This document shows positions 34,558 through 43,828 of a stretch of DNA of 64,000 nt, in pieces; the stretch's first letter is position 1; each line of letters opens with the position of its first letter. Location: the NCBI RefSeq assembly GCF_030409905.1, contig NZ_JAUFQT010000001.1:1324001-1388000 (forward strand). The letters run 5' to 3'. The DNA comes from Echinicola jeungdonensis (GTDB lineage: Bacteria > Bacteroidota > Bacteroidia > Cytophagales > Cyclobacteriaceae). The position numbers were made by a program, and so were the translations under genes. A model generated the notes under the pieces. The model was not told the origin of the DNA and did not search any database. It saw only the letters and a list, made by a program, of their open reading frames with translations.

Positions 34558-35769
34558 GTGACAGTCAAAAAGGTAAAATATTATCTCTTCCTCAAAGATG
34601 TCATCACACTTTCTGTCACCGCTTTTGGCGGTCCCCAAGCATTTTTGGCCATGGTGCTGGATATGATGGTCAAAAAGCGGCATTATATTTCCGAAGAAGA
34701 CCTTTGGGAACTTCATGCTTTATGCCAGGTGCTTCCCGGCCCCACCTCCACACAAACCATATCTGCCATTGGTTACCGGATCGGGGGACCCAACTTAGCT
34801 TATTTAACCCTTTTGGTCTGGATTTTACCGGCAACCTTGATCATGACCGGGGCTGCTATCCTTGTGGATTTTCTTCAAACCCAAACCACCGGATCATTAA
34901 ACTTTGCCAAATTTATTCAGCCTATGGCAATAGGGTTTATCATTTATGCAGCCCATAAGACCATTGGTAAGATGGTCAAAACTCCGGAGGCAACCGTCCT
35001 AATGATGCTTTCTGCCTTTGTGGCCTTTTTCTATAACTCCCCGTTTATTTTCCCCATTATGCTTATTGTGGGCGGGGTAAGTACTTCCCTGAAATTTAAT
35101 AAGCAACCTAAAATTGAAGAGAAATCAGGCATAAAGGTCAAATGGGATAATTTTGTCCTTTGGGGAGCGGTTTTGATTGCTGCAGCCATTCTGGGACATT
35201 TTACCCGTATGCTTCCTATCCGTTTGTTTGAGAACTTCTACCGGAATGGAAGTCTAATCTTTGGGGGAGGGCAGGTTTTGGTTCCCTACCTTTATACAGA
35301 ATTTGTGGAATTTAAAGCTTATCTCACCTCAGAAGAATTTCTTACCGGCTATGCCATTTCACAAGGAGTGCCGGGGCCTACATTTAGCATCAGTTCTTAT
35401 ATCGGTGCCCTCTCCATGCGCGGAATGGGAATTGGAGGAGCTATTACCGGCGGTTTAATTGCTGCAGCTGGAATTTTTCTTCCCGGCACCTTTCTGATTT
35501 TCTTTGTCATTAAATTCTGGGATGAACTAAAAAAATACCGGCCGGTTCGGGCAGCACTGGAAGGGATCAATGCAGTCAGTTGCGGAATGTTGATTGCTGC
35601 AGCTTATTTGCTATTCGAACCTATGCCTGCCAATACTTTTAACATCACCGCCATTGCAGGCACCTATCTGCTGTTGCAATTTACCAAAATCCCCACCCCA
35701 CTGATTATCATAGTAGGAATCATTGTTGGAGTAGGGTACCATTTTATCCTCAACAACTGGGTATATTAA
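34558..35769 (+). CDS. chrA: Chromate transporter, CHR family (long-chain, two CHR domains)
   Basis: 403 residues with two homologous halves. Each carries the CHR signature: FGGPQAFLAMV with QVLPGPTSTQ in the first half, and FGGGQVLVPYL with SQGVPGPTFS in the second. About 10-12 membrane segments. The family exports chromate, though many members are untested and may move other oxyanions. The frame starts with GTG at 34558, since no ATG is available upstream of the first domain. It follows the dioxygenase gene closely; no chrB-type regulator is nearby. Confidence 0.9.
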   Translation: MTVKKVKYYLFLKDVITLSVTAFGGPQAFLAMVLDMMVKKRHYISEEDLWELHALCQVLPGPTSTQTISAIGYRIGGPNLAYLTLLVWILPATLIMTGAAILVDFLQTQTTGSLNFAKFIQPMAIGFIIYAAHKTIGKMVKTPEATVLMMLSAFVAFFYNSPFIFPIMLIVGGVSTSLKFNKQPKIEEKSGIKVKWDNFVLWGAVLIAAAILGHFTRMLPIRLFENFYRNGSLIFGGGQVLVPYLYTEFVEFKAYLTSEEFLTGYAISQGVPGPTFSISSYIGALSMRGMGIGGAITGGLIAAAGIFLPGTFLIFFVIKFWDELKKYRPVRAALEGINAVSCGMLIAAAYLLFEPMPANTFNITAIAGTYLLLQFTKIPTPLIIIVGIIVGVGYHFILNNWVY

Positions 35770-35964
35770 AATATACAAGTTACTTAGGAAAAGGCACTAA
35801 GATGGGGTAGAAATACCGTAAAATATTGAATATGGTTTATTGAATATAAGGTATTTGGCATTGCTACCATTTCACCTTTGAACTTCCTTAAATGAAATAC
35901 CCGAAATTGAATTATGGAAAGCAAACCTGAGAATTTGTCTTGGTTTCCTTCCCAATGCTAAAAT

Positions 35965-36855
35965 TTAATACCTATTAAGCTCCTTTTCCTTCCATTCCAC
36001 CTTAATGAATGCCCCAATCAGTGACACCAGGGCAGTAATCAAAAAGAAAACCAAACTGAAAGCCACTGCAGCATTTTTATCAATCCCAATATATTGGTGA
36101 CTATAAATAAAGACCAATTCCCTGGCACCAACACCCCCAATCGTCAGAGGCAAAACGGCCACAATAGATGAAAGCAAAAACACAAATTGATAGGCAATGA
36201 TTTTTTCATTTATTCCCAAAGCTGTCAAGATAAAATAGGCACAAATCAATTGAGAAACTTGAGTAAGAATGGAATAAGCCCCGGTTTTCAATACCGATTG
36301 GGAAAAAGTCTTAAACCACCATTGGACAATCAATTTAAAGCTTAGGGGAACCATTGCAAGCCCTAGGACAGCCAAAAAATCCCAGCTTACCCCTTCCAAC
36401 AATGGCCATTGAATGTCCACAAAAAATAAAAGCCCAAACATCAGAAATACCAGGGCCGCCAAACCATTTAGCCGGTCCAAAAAGACCGCTGCCAATAAAG
36501 ACTTTACCGGAGATTGATGGTATTTATTAAGCAAATACACCTTATAACCATCTCCACCAATTCCTCCCGGAAGAAACAAATTGTAAAACATTCCAATGCT
36601 GTATAGCTTCAGATTTTTCTCTTCTGAAATCCTTAATCCCAAATTCCTGAAATAACAATTCAACCGAACAGAGGAAAACAACTTGGATAAGGCAAAAAAC
36701 AGGGTGGCCAGAAAAAGGTCAAACCATTGGGCAGTCCGGATTACCTTCCAGGTGGCCTCAGCATCTATTTTTCGGAATACAAGGTAAATGGCCCCGGCGG
36801 TAAGGACTATTTTTAGGATCAGCTTTAGTGTCTTCTTATTCACCCCGATAGACAT
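35965..36855 (-). CDS. Lysylphosphatidylglycerol synthase-like transmembrane protein (UPF0104/AglD type)
   Basis: 296 residues, about eight membrane segments, with the family's LPGGIGGDGYKVYLL loop near residue 95 and a GGVGARELVF segment near 245. Relatives include the membrane domain of MprF and flippase-like proteins of glycan export. I take the ATG at 36855; this overlaps the end of the GT2 gene by 20 bp, so the pair is co-transcribed and probably acts on the same polyprenyl-linked sugar. No catalytic domain is attached. Confidence 0.85.
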   Translation of the reverse strand: MSIGVNKKTLKLILKIVLTAGAIYLVFRKIDAEATWKVIRTAQWFDLFLATLFFALSKLFSSVRLNCYFRNLGLRISEEKNLKLYSIGMFYNLFLPGGIGGDGYKVYLLNKYHQSPVKSLLAAVFLDRLNGLAALVFLMFGLLFFVDIQWPLLEGVSWDFLAVLGLAMVPLSFKLIVQWWFKTFSQSVLKTGAYSILTQVSQLICAYFILTALGINEKIIAYQFVFLLSSIVAVLPLTIGGVGARELVFIYSHQYIGIDKNAAVAFSLVFFLITALVSLIGAFIKVEWKEKELNRY

Positions 36856-37777
36856 CTTTGACCTTATAGGTCTTTTTGTTTTGAGACTCAAAGTAGGTTC
36901 TTACAATAATCTCCGCCACAATTCCTGTGGTGATCAACTGTACACCTCCCAGAAGGAAAATCACTCCGGCCAACAAAATGGGCCTTCCCCAAATATCTTC
37001 CCCCGAAATTTTCAGTATCAACATATAAATATTGATAATCACCCCAATAAAAAAAGACAGTAAACCAATGGTTCCAAATAAATGGATTGGTCGCTGGAAA
37101 TACTTTTGGAAAAAAAGCATTAGGATCAAATCGGCAATCACCTTAAAAGTCCTGTTCAGACCATACTTAGAAGTTCCATGGATCCTGGGATGATGCTTCA
37201 CATCCACTTCGGTCATTCTTGCTCCCTCTTGCTTGATAAGTACGGGAATAAAGCGGTGCAATTCTCCATATAGCCCCATATCCTGTGCTACATTAGCCCT
37301 ATAAACCCTTAAGCTGCAACCATAATCTTTAAGATTAGCCTTAGTTGTGCTTCTGATGATCCAGTTGGCCAGCTTACTTGGGATTTTCCTGAGCACAAAG
37401 CCATCTTGACGATTGGCCCGCACTCCCGCTACCACATCCCAATCTTCTTTAATCGCCTTTTCCAACATCATTGGAATATCGGAGGGATCATTTTGAAGGT
37501 CCCCATCCATGGTGGCAATATATTCTCCTCGGGCATGATCAATCCCTGCAGCCAAAGCAGTGGTCTGCCCATAATTTTTATTAAAAATCAGCACCCGGGT
37601 CCTGCCGTTTGCATATTTTTTTGTTTCAGCAACCGTTTCGTCATAGGACCCATCATCCACTAAGATCAACTCATAATCATAATTATCTAATGCGGAATAA
37701 ATAGCTTTTAAAAGTGGCTGAATATTATCTTCTTCGTTATAAACTGTAACGACTATTGAAAGCTGTGGCTTGGACAT
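36836..37777 (-). CDS. Polyprenyl-phosphate glycosyltransferase, GT2 family
   Basis: 313 residues. A GT-A domain has VVTVYNEEDNI at the start, DDGS and the DxD region DGDLQNDP, followed by two C-terminal membrane helices (about 230-255 and 265-290). This layout is that of ArnC/GtrB/dolichol-phosphate mannose synthases, which load a sugar on undecaprenyl phosphate at the cytoplasmic face. The nearby ArnT/GT39-type transferases are natural users of such a donor. The sugar is not determinable. A good promoter lies upstream. Confidence 0.9.
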   Translation of the reverse strand: MSKPQLSIVVTVYNEEDNIQPLLKAIYSALDNYDYELILVDDGSYDETVAETKKYANGRTRVLIFNKNYGQTTALAAGIDHARGEYIATMDGDLQNDPSDIPMMLEKAIKEDWDVVAGVRANRQDGFVLRKIPSKLANWIIRSTTKANLKDYGCSLRVYRANVAQDMGLYGELHRFIPVLIKQEGARMTEVDVKHHPRIHGTSKYGLNRTFKVIADLILMLFFQKYFQRPIHLFGTIGLLSFFIGVIINIYMLILKISGEDIWGRPILLAGVIFLLGGVQLITTGIVAEIIVRTYFESQNKKTYKVKDVYRGE

Positions 37778-37793
37778 ACAAATAAAATTTGGC

Positions 37794-37824
37794 CAAAATT
37801 ACAGCTTTTTTAACCCCACGGCAA
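37794..37824 (-). promoter_or_regulatory. Promoter of the GT2/flippase-like pair
   Basis: On the minus strand TTG (37822-37824) and TAATTTTG (37794-37801) are spaced by 20 bp, matching the Bacteroidota consensus, 17 bp upstream of the GT2 ATG. Confidence 0.6.
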
Positions 37825-37901
37825 GTCTCTTAATTAAAACCTAATCTTTTCATAATATTCAATTGACCTTATTAACTGACCAGGGCAACCAGATTCGTTT
37901 T

Positions 37902-38844
37902 ATGCATATTCAACTTGACAAAAAAAGGAAAGGGGTTTTCATTTTGTTTATTCTTGGAATTATCCTCCATTTCCCCAATTTATCCGGATTGAGCATTTAT
38001 GCTTTGGATGAGGAAAAACAATTAGTGGGTGGTACTCACCTTTAATGGGGAATACCGCTTTGACAAACCCCCATTGCATTATTACTTTTTTGTTTAAATG
38101 AATTTTCCGTCAGATTTTTCCCATCCTTGTTTGGCTGCTTAACCCTTTTAATCAATTTTCTTTTTACCAAAAGACACCTGGGTTACCGCCCCGCCCTTTT
38201 GACCTTATTAATATTGACAGCCAGTCTCCATTGGAATATCCAATTTCATATGGCAGTTCCAGATCCATTTTTGATCTTTTTTATGACTGCTGGTTTGTTT
38301 TTATTTTATGAATGGAACCTTCATCATTTCCAATCATGGCCCCACATGTTGGGATTTTATATTTCACTTGCCTTGGCGGTATTTTGCAAAGGCCCAATTG
38401 GAATTAGCCTTCCAATTTTATCCATCCTGCTTTTTTCCACTATTGGCTTTGCCTCCGCTATTCTATTTTTGGTTAAAGGGGAAATACCTCCCTTCTTTAT
38501 ATAACTTGGGAGCAGGTTTTATTCTATTAAACTTGCTGTTTTTTTACGGCGCATTTCCAAAGATTGACCAACATAACCCAGTGGTCAACTCTCCATTACA
38601 TAAATTAAAAGAAGGAAAACTTTATTATTATAAGATATATAACCCCTCCTATTCCTTTTACCTTCGAAAATCCATTTCCAAGGTCCCAAACCTCCAAAAA
38701 ACAGAAGGGTACCTGATTACCAGAAAAAAATATTTGAAGGTTTTGGACCAATTTGAGGTCAATTATCAAATCATGTTTGAAGGGAAAGACCTATTTGAAC
38801 CTCCAACCACGGTCATTGTAAAACTTTCTCCATTGTCGAATTAA
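37902..38844 (+). pseudogene. Eroded ArnT/GT39-family glycosyltransferase
   Basis: Four segments in alternating frames together resemble one glycosyltransferase. They are: a start with FILGIILHFPNLSGLSIYALDEE (frame of 37902); FNGEYRFDKPPLHYYFFV near 38041-38094 in another frame; NEFSVRFFPSLFGC through KGPIGISLPI in the first frame; and a C-terminal part from about 38470 to 38844 in the second. Conserved stretches between the segments are missing, and the middle of the gene is largely deleted (about 310 codons remain, against about 550 in intact relatives). The DE of ALDEE and the RFDKPPLHY loop identify the family. Frame changes, internal stops and deletions make it non-functional. Confidence 0.85.
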
Positions 38845-38874
38845 TTTTCTAAGGATTAACCAATAATATTATTA

Positions 38875-38906
38875 TTGAATTGCCAAAATTCTTTTTTTAC
38901 TTTTGC
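38875..38906 (+). promoter_or_regulatory. Promoter of the ArnT-like gene
   Basis: TTG at 38875-38877 and TACTTTTGC at 38898-38906 are separated by 20 bp, 47 bp before the ATG at 38954. Confidence 0.55.
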
Positions 38907-38953
38907 CCTGGTTTTAACCTGCTTCATTTTTCTGGCATTTTTACTTTAAACAA

Positions 38954-40621
38954 ATGAAAGGTACTTTCTCTTCAATTGGAATGCAGACCTCACCTTGGCT
39001 GGTCATATTGGCTTTTACGTTTCTAGTTGCTCCCTTCGCCTTAGATTTCCACTTGCATTATCCAGATGAAATGTATTACAGCAATGCGGCCATCAAGATG
39101 ATGCAAAACAATGATTACCTCACCACTTATTTGGGAAGCGGGGAATTAAGGTTTAAAAAACCGATCCTAACCTATTGGGGGGTATTGGCTGGGTTTAAAA
39201 TATTCGGCCCCTCTGCCTTCAGCTCAAGAATATTTTTCCTATTGGCAGGATCTGCTTTGGTATTTATGGTTTTCAAAATTGGAAAATTAGCCACCGGTAA
39301 TAAAAAAACCGCTTACATATCGGCATGGATTGCGGCCACACATCCTGTGGTGATATTTAGTAGCACCCGTTCCATTCCGGATATCCTTTTGACTTTATTC
39401 ATGACAATGACGGCTTGGGGGATTTCAGGTATGATTAAATATGGTAATGATTCACCCAAACGATACATCTGGTTAACCTATCTTGGTATAGGTTTGGGAT
39501 TTGAGGCAAAAGGCCTTCCGGCTGCTGCTTTGGGTGCTATTGGAATCGGTTATTTGATGTGGAATCCTTGGAAAAAAATCCATTGGAAAAAAATATTGAA
39601 TTTGCCAGCCATCTTAATATGTGTGGGTATTGGCCTATTTTGGTTTATAGCCATGTACTTAAAATTTGACACTACCTATTTGGACTCCTTTTTTGCCGAC
39701 CAGGTGGGCATTCGCGTGGGCAGTAAGATAGCAGTATTTTCCAAAAACCTTTTGTTGGCTATCAGTTTGATGGTGCTATTGTTTATTCCCTGGGTATTTT
39801 TCGGATTTCCTACAATCAAAAAACATTTCAAGCCTTTTTGGCATGAAAATAAACCTTTCATTGGTTTTGTAATTACCTGGACTATAGCGATCATTTTAAT
39901 GTCAGCTCTGGTATTCAAATTTTATGAAAGGTATCTCCTCCCCGTTGTTCCCCTTAGTGCTGTAGGTTTAGCCATGTTACTTGAAAAGGAGAATAGCTCC
40001 CGGTTGAACAAGTTTTACCGTTGGGGCATGATTTTTTTCCTGGCTATAAATTTTATCCTATTGGTGGTTGCCTGCTACCTTAATTTGGGAATTGGGGCTC
40101 CTTATTGGATTTATTTTGGTTTAATATTGGGTTTGATGGTTTTTATCCTCTTAGGGAACCAGTTAGCCAAAAAACAACAAAATGTAACCACATTAGGATT
40201 AAGTATTTTGATGGTTTTTTATTGGGGGGCTTTGGTCACTTACCAGATTTCCATTCCTAACCAAGGAGCACAATTGTCAAATTTTGTCGAGGAAAACGAT
40301 ATTCCTGAGGGCTCCAAAATCGGATTTATAGGCCACATAAGGACAGGCAGCAAAATAAGGATTGGGCTGGGTGAAGATTATTTCATGACAGACCTACCAG
40401 ATCAGGTTCCTGCCAATAAGTTAGCGGATTTTCAATATTTGATCTGCGATGAAGCTGGCTTGGAACAAATTCCCCAATCAAAATTCAAAATTCAAACAGC
40501 TGCCATTAATTGGGATCCGGATCATATCCCTAGCCTTTTGAAAAGTATTTATCAGGGAAAAAGTGACCAACTTTTTCAAAAAATAGGGAAAAGGTATTTT
40601 TGGGCTGAAAAATTACCCTAA
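38954..40621 (+). CDS. ArnT/PMT-family lipid-linked glycosyltransferase
   Basis: 555 residues with about 11-12 membrane segments. The first periplasmic loop contains the acidic catalytic pair in HYPDEMYY and the LRFKKPILTYW loop typical of ArnT. The family uses undecaprenyl-phosphate sugars to decorate lipid A, glycans or proteins in the periplasm. The hydrophilic C terminus (about 430 on) is periplasmic. It has its own promoter and stands just downstream of the eroded paralogue, so it may have replaced it. Acceptor and sugar unknown. Confidence 0.87.
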   Translation: MKGTFSSIGMQTSPWLVILAFTFLVAPFALDFHLHYPDEMYYSNAAIKMMQNNDYLTTYLGSGELRFKKPILTYWGVLAGFKIFGPSAFSSRIFFLLAGSALVFMVFKIGKLATGNKKTAYISAWIAATHPVVIFSSTRSIPDILLTLFMTMTAWGISGMIKYGNDSPKRYIWLTYLGIGLGFEAKGLPAAALGAIGIGYLMWNPWKKIHWKKILNLPAILICVGIGLFWFIAMYLKFDTTYLDSFFADQVGIRVGSKIAVFSKNLLLAISLMVLLFIPWVFFGFPTIKKHFKPFWHENKPFIGFVITWTIAIILMSALVFKFYERYLLPVVPLSAVGLAMLLEKENSSRLNKFYRWGMIFFLAINFILLVVACYLNLGIGAPYWIYFGLILGLMVFILLGNQLAKKQQNVTTLGLSILMVFYWGALVTYQISIPNQGAQLSNFVEENDIPEGSKIGFIGHIRTGSKIRIGLGEDYFMTDLPDQVPANKLADFQYLICDEAGLEQIPQSKFKIQTAAINWDPDHIPSLLKSIYQGKSDQLFQKIGKRYFWAEKLP

Positions 40622-40859
40622 GATAAATACCTCTAACCTTTTAAATTTCTTTTCAGGACAAAACCATGTCACTCCATCCATGGACCACACAGCTTACCCT
40701 ATTAATAAACAGAATTCCTATTGTTTTTCTTTGATTTCATCGTATTTGGGGCCCAGAAGGACAGTTGGAAGATTAAATTGGGGGTTTCCGAAGGACAATT
40801 TGTCTTTTCTCTTTAGTCTGATTTAATTGGGAGATTGTAGGCTGCAGCCCTCCAAAAAA

Positions 40860-42371
40860 TTAATACCTATTCACCTGAACCTCCTTGATATGGGTTAATC
40901 CTTCATATATAGCAATCCGGACAATCCTAATGGTATCTCCCCGATAAATGGGATATTGGATTTCCTGATAGATTAGCCGGTTAAACCCATTTTGGACAGC
41001 GGGTATTTCATCTTTTCCGCGGTGGACAAATATCCCTGAGTAACCTTTATTTTCAAATTGGGAAATTCCAGCCCAAAGATCAAATTGATTTTTCCTTCTC
41101 CCCAGGTTGATCACATAAGTTTGGGGATTTCCAGAAACGTAAAAAGCCATTTCCGAGGCAAAATGATAATTGTCGCTAAAAATAAAATACTGTTTTAAAT
41201 CTAAACTGTCCTTCAAAAAATCAACTCTTTTTCCTATTTCCCTATATCCTGCCAGCCTGGCTAAGGGATCTTTTTCCGGCCGCAAAATCCTTTTATAGCC
41301 AAAGGCATCCAAAGTGCTGGGATTCATAATAAACACTAAAAAACCTGCCGAAATCAAAGTGGCTACCTTAATGTACTTTTTCCAAAACCTAGGGCCATTG
41401 GCCACCAACCATCCAAAACAAATGGAAAGCTGGACATAAGCAAAGGAAGGCCAATTCACCTCCACCCTGTTCAAAAAAGAAATTCCAAAAAACAATAGCC
41501 AGGACATAAAGGCAGGCAGCAACAAAAAATAAAACTCTTTCTCTCTTTTCTGCCCCCCCCTTTTAAAGATCAATATTAGAAGAGGTATAAAGAAAACAGA
41601 TATTATGGCTCCTTGTCCCAGGACAAATTCACTCACATTTTTGAAGGTGTCTCCCCAATTCAGAGGACTTCCAAAGGTCTGGACTCCTCCCAATGTCCCC
41701 AAATGCTTAAATGTCACAAAATCGTGCTGATAATTCCAAAAAAGAATTGGCAATAAAGATAAAGAGGCTCCAAAAAGGTAAAAATAAAATCCTTTTTGGA
41801 TCAATTTTTTTGGATCAATCATTAATAGATAAACTACAATAGCCGGAATGGACAAAAACATTACATTTTTGGACAACATGCCCAAGGCAGTTGCTAGCCC
41901 TGCTCCGCCCCACCAAACCATTCTGTTTTCTTCTATAGCACGCCAAAAAAAGTAAAATGATAATGCCCAGAAAAAAACCAGTGATGTATCCGTTGTATGA
42001 AAAAAGGAGGCTAGATGAAAAAAGGGCATTACGACCAGTGTAATTCCAGACCAAAAGGCAATTTTTGGGTTCTTGAACATCAGCAAGGCCAATTCAAAAA
42101 TCACCCAAACAGTGGCTGCTCCATATAAAACGGCATTGATCCTGACGGCTAAATCAGTGTGCCCCATTATGCTGGTACTGATAAAATTATTAACCGCAAC
42201 CATCAAAGGTTTTGAATAATAATTCCAATCCAGATTTTGAGACCATAGCCAATACTGAGCTTCCTCGGAAAAAAGGCCAAGGGAAGTGGTAATAGTGAAA
42301 AGAATTTTCACTATTGAAATGATCACTATAATTATGAGCAAACTCCTTCTTGCAACAAGTGCAGTTTTCAT
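40860..42371 (-). CDS. GT39-like membrane glycosyltransferase
   Basis: 503 residues and about ten membrane segments. The first loop has FSEEAQYWLWSQNLDWNYYSKPL, the EE/SKPL pattern of dolichyl-phosphate-mannose-type transferases (PMT_2), and later a THTDT-like FHTTDTSLVFFWALSF stretch. The C-terminal 140 residues are soluble (RILRPEKDPLARLAGY on). It probably moves a sugar from a polyprenyl phosphate to an envelope acceptor. It is the second intact transferase of this kind in the locus, convergent with 38954-40621. Confidence 0.82.
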   Translation of the reverse strand: MKTALVARRSLLIIIVIISIVKILFTITTSLGLFSEEAQYWLWSQNLDWNYYSKPLMVAVNNFISTSIMGHTDLAVRINAVLYGAATVWVIFELALLMFKNPKIAFWSGITLVVMPFFHLASFFHTTDTSLVFFWALSFYFFWRAIEENRMVWWGGAGLATALGMLSKNVMFLSIPAIVVYLLMIDPKKLIQKGFYFYLFGASLSLLPILFWNYQHDFVTFKHLGTLGGVQTFGSPLNWGDTFKNVSEFVLGQGAIISVFFIPLLILIFKRGGQKREKEFYFLLLPAFMSWLLFFGISFLNRVEVNWPSFAYVQLSICFGWLVANGPRFWKKYIKVATLISAGFLVFIMNPSTLDAFGYKRILRPEKDPLARLAGYREIGKRVDFLKDSLDLKQYFIFSDNYHFASEMAFYVSGNPQTYVINLGRRKNQFDLWAGISQFENKGYSGIFVHRGKDEIPAVQNGFNRLIYQEIQYPIYRGDTIRIVRIAIYEGLTHIKEVQVNRY

Positions 42372-42735
42372 GACTCCCTTTGAAAATCAAGCTTATCAAA
42401 AGCAAATTCCAATTCTTTTCCCCTACAAATTATGGAGCCCAATTTCCATCCCAGTAAATATCAAAAACACCAATCAGTACTTTATAATGTGTTTTTTCCT
42501 TTTCTTATACAATTTAGTGAATTTTAAACAATAGGATAATCCGATTTCATGCTTTATTTTTTGTTTTTTTCAAATGTTTTAAGTTTTCGGACATGGGATT
42601 ATTGATGCTATTATTCAGCCGATTGAGTCTTTAACTATGTAAAATCTATTACGCCAAATCCATTTATTTATTTGGTCCCAGATGGAGTTGGGAAAAGGCT
42701 AATTTCCTTTTGGGGAGCAAACCCCTCTTTAAAAC
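42372..42735. other. AT-rich spacer, nothing recognised
   Basis: 364 bp between the GT39-like gene start and the PAP2 remnant. It is AT-rich with runs of T and no frame, repeat, strong hairpin or promoter box that I could support. Confidence 0.5.
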
Positions 42736-43359
42736 TTATTCTCGGAAATAATTTCGAATGATTATTCTTGCCACAATAGCAGAAAAAAAGCCCAAAATAG
42801 ATCCTATTAACACATCAATCAAAAAATGTTGCATCAGGTACACCCTACTAAATCCAACCAAAACAGCCATTCCTAATAATAAAATAAAAACCTATGCCTC
42901 TTGGGATAAAACATAGTCATCATAGTTGCCAAGGCAAAAGCAGTAACAGTATGCCCGGAAGGGAAAGAATGCCATTGGTGCATTTCCACTCCGGGAATAA
43001 GGGAGAGTTCCATATCTTCATAAACTTTGGCCGGTCTGGGGATTTTGGAAAAAGGATATGGTTCAGGATGACAGAAGCAATCATTTGGATAGCAGCATTG
43101 AAAACACAAAGGAGTGCATAACCAAAGCGGAAAAATAATTAAACTGGAAAGATGGCCAAAAAAACCAAACCATCACCCAAATGGGTAATGGTTTTAAAAA
43201 CAAATCGGCTCCCAAAAAGTGATGCTGGTTTATAAAAAGTTCAAAGTCCCCTTTGGGCCAACCAAGTAAAACAATCCATCCAATGATACAGATTAAAAAA
43301 TAATAAAATATAAATACCTCGGGTACTGATTTCTTTTTCACCTCATTTCTTTGACTCAA
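42736..43359 (-). pseudogene. PAP2-family membrane phosphatase, frame broken three times
   Basis: Reading on the minus strand, the PAP2 motifs are all present but in different frames. The N-terminal membrane part ends MLLSK (stop at 43081); MIASVILNHI continues in a second frame; KIPRPAKVYED and SFPSGHTVT lie in a third; and GFSRVYLMQHFLIDVLIGS up to the stop at 42736 returns to the first. Each change has the same sense and equals loss of one base, at A- or T-rich runs (near 43085, 43050 and 42885). The protein would be about 205 residues. It is either a decaying gene or a set of homopolymer undercalls in the sequence. Confidence 0.8.
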
Positions 43360-43435
43360 AAGTAAAAGGGAAAAAGCAGTAAGGAGTTAATTAAAAATCA
43401 TGGGTAGGTTAATTTTTAAAAAAGCCCTATAAAAA

Positions 43436-43465
43436 GCAAAACCTTTCCGAAAGGAAAGGTTTTGC
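43436..43465 (-). terminator. Terminator of hpf
   Basis: A perfect 13-bp stem, GCAAAACCTTTCC with GGAAAGGTTTTGC, has a 4-nt loop and is followed on the minus strand by TTTTT, 27 bp after the hpf stop. Confidence 0.92.
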
Positions 43466-43491
43466 AGGTGAATTAATTTTCTCGGATTTAC

Positions 43492-43797
43492 TTATTGCCT
43501 TGCTACAGCCATTTTTTCTTTAAATTTTTTGGTTTGTCTTCTCAAACTTTCAATGACTTCATCAGCAGATTCTTCAAAAGACTGGGATTGATGCTTGGCA
43601 AAGAGTTGTTTCCCCGGTACATTCAATTTGATTTCAACGATTTTGTTCTCACTCTTATCATTTTTATCAAGTCTCATAAATACTTCACCGTCTATAATGC
43701 GATCATAATAGGTATCCAGTTTATCGGCTTTTCTTTGGATAAAGTCGATTAACTTTTGATCTGCGTCGAAATGGATTGAATGCATTTGTAATTTCAT
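43492..43797 (-). CDS. hpf: Ribosome hibernation-promoting factor, short HPF/RaiA type
   Basis: 101 residues covering a single HPF/YfiA domain: QMHSIHFDADQKLIDFI at the N terminus, then KIVEIKLNVPGKQLFAKHQSQSFEESADEVIESL. It binds in the mRNA/tRNA channel of the 30S and stabilises inactive ribosomes. The length equals the short form without the dimerising tail. It lies downstream of xerC and rpsU on the same strand, so rpsU-xerC-hpf may form one transcript ending at the strong terminator; a ribosome protein and a ribosome-inactivating factor would then share control. Confidence 0.93.
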   Translation of the reverse strand: MKLQMHSIHFDADQKLIDFIQRKADKLDTYYDRIIDGEVFMRLDKNDKSENKIVEIKLNVPGKQLFAKHQSQSFEESADEVIESLRRQTKKFKEKMAVARQ

Positions 43798-43828
43798 GAT
43801 ATTAACCGTTTAAAAGTTAAACTTTTAT

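Noticed and set aside
42873..43359. Programmed ribosomal frameshifting as the explanation of the PAP2 frame changes
   Set aside because: Three separate shifts without recognisable slippery heptamers plus pseudoknots make recoding unlikely; decay or sequencing error is simpler.
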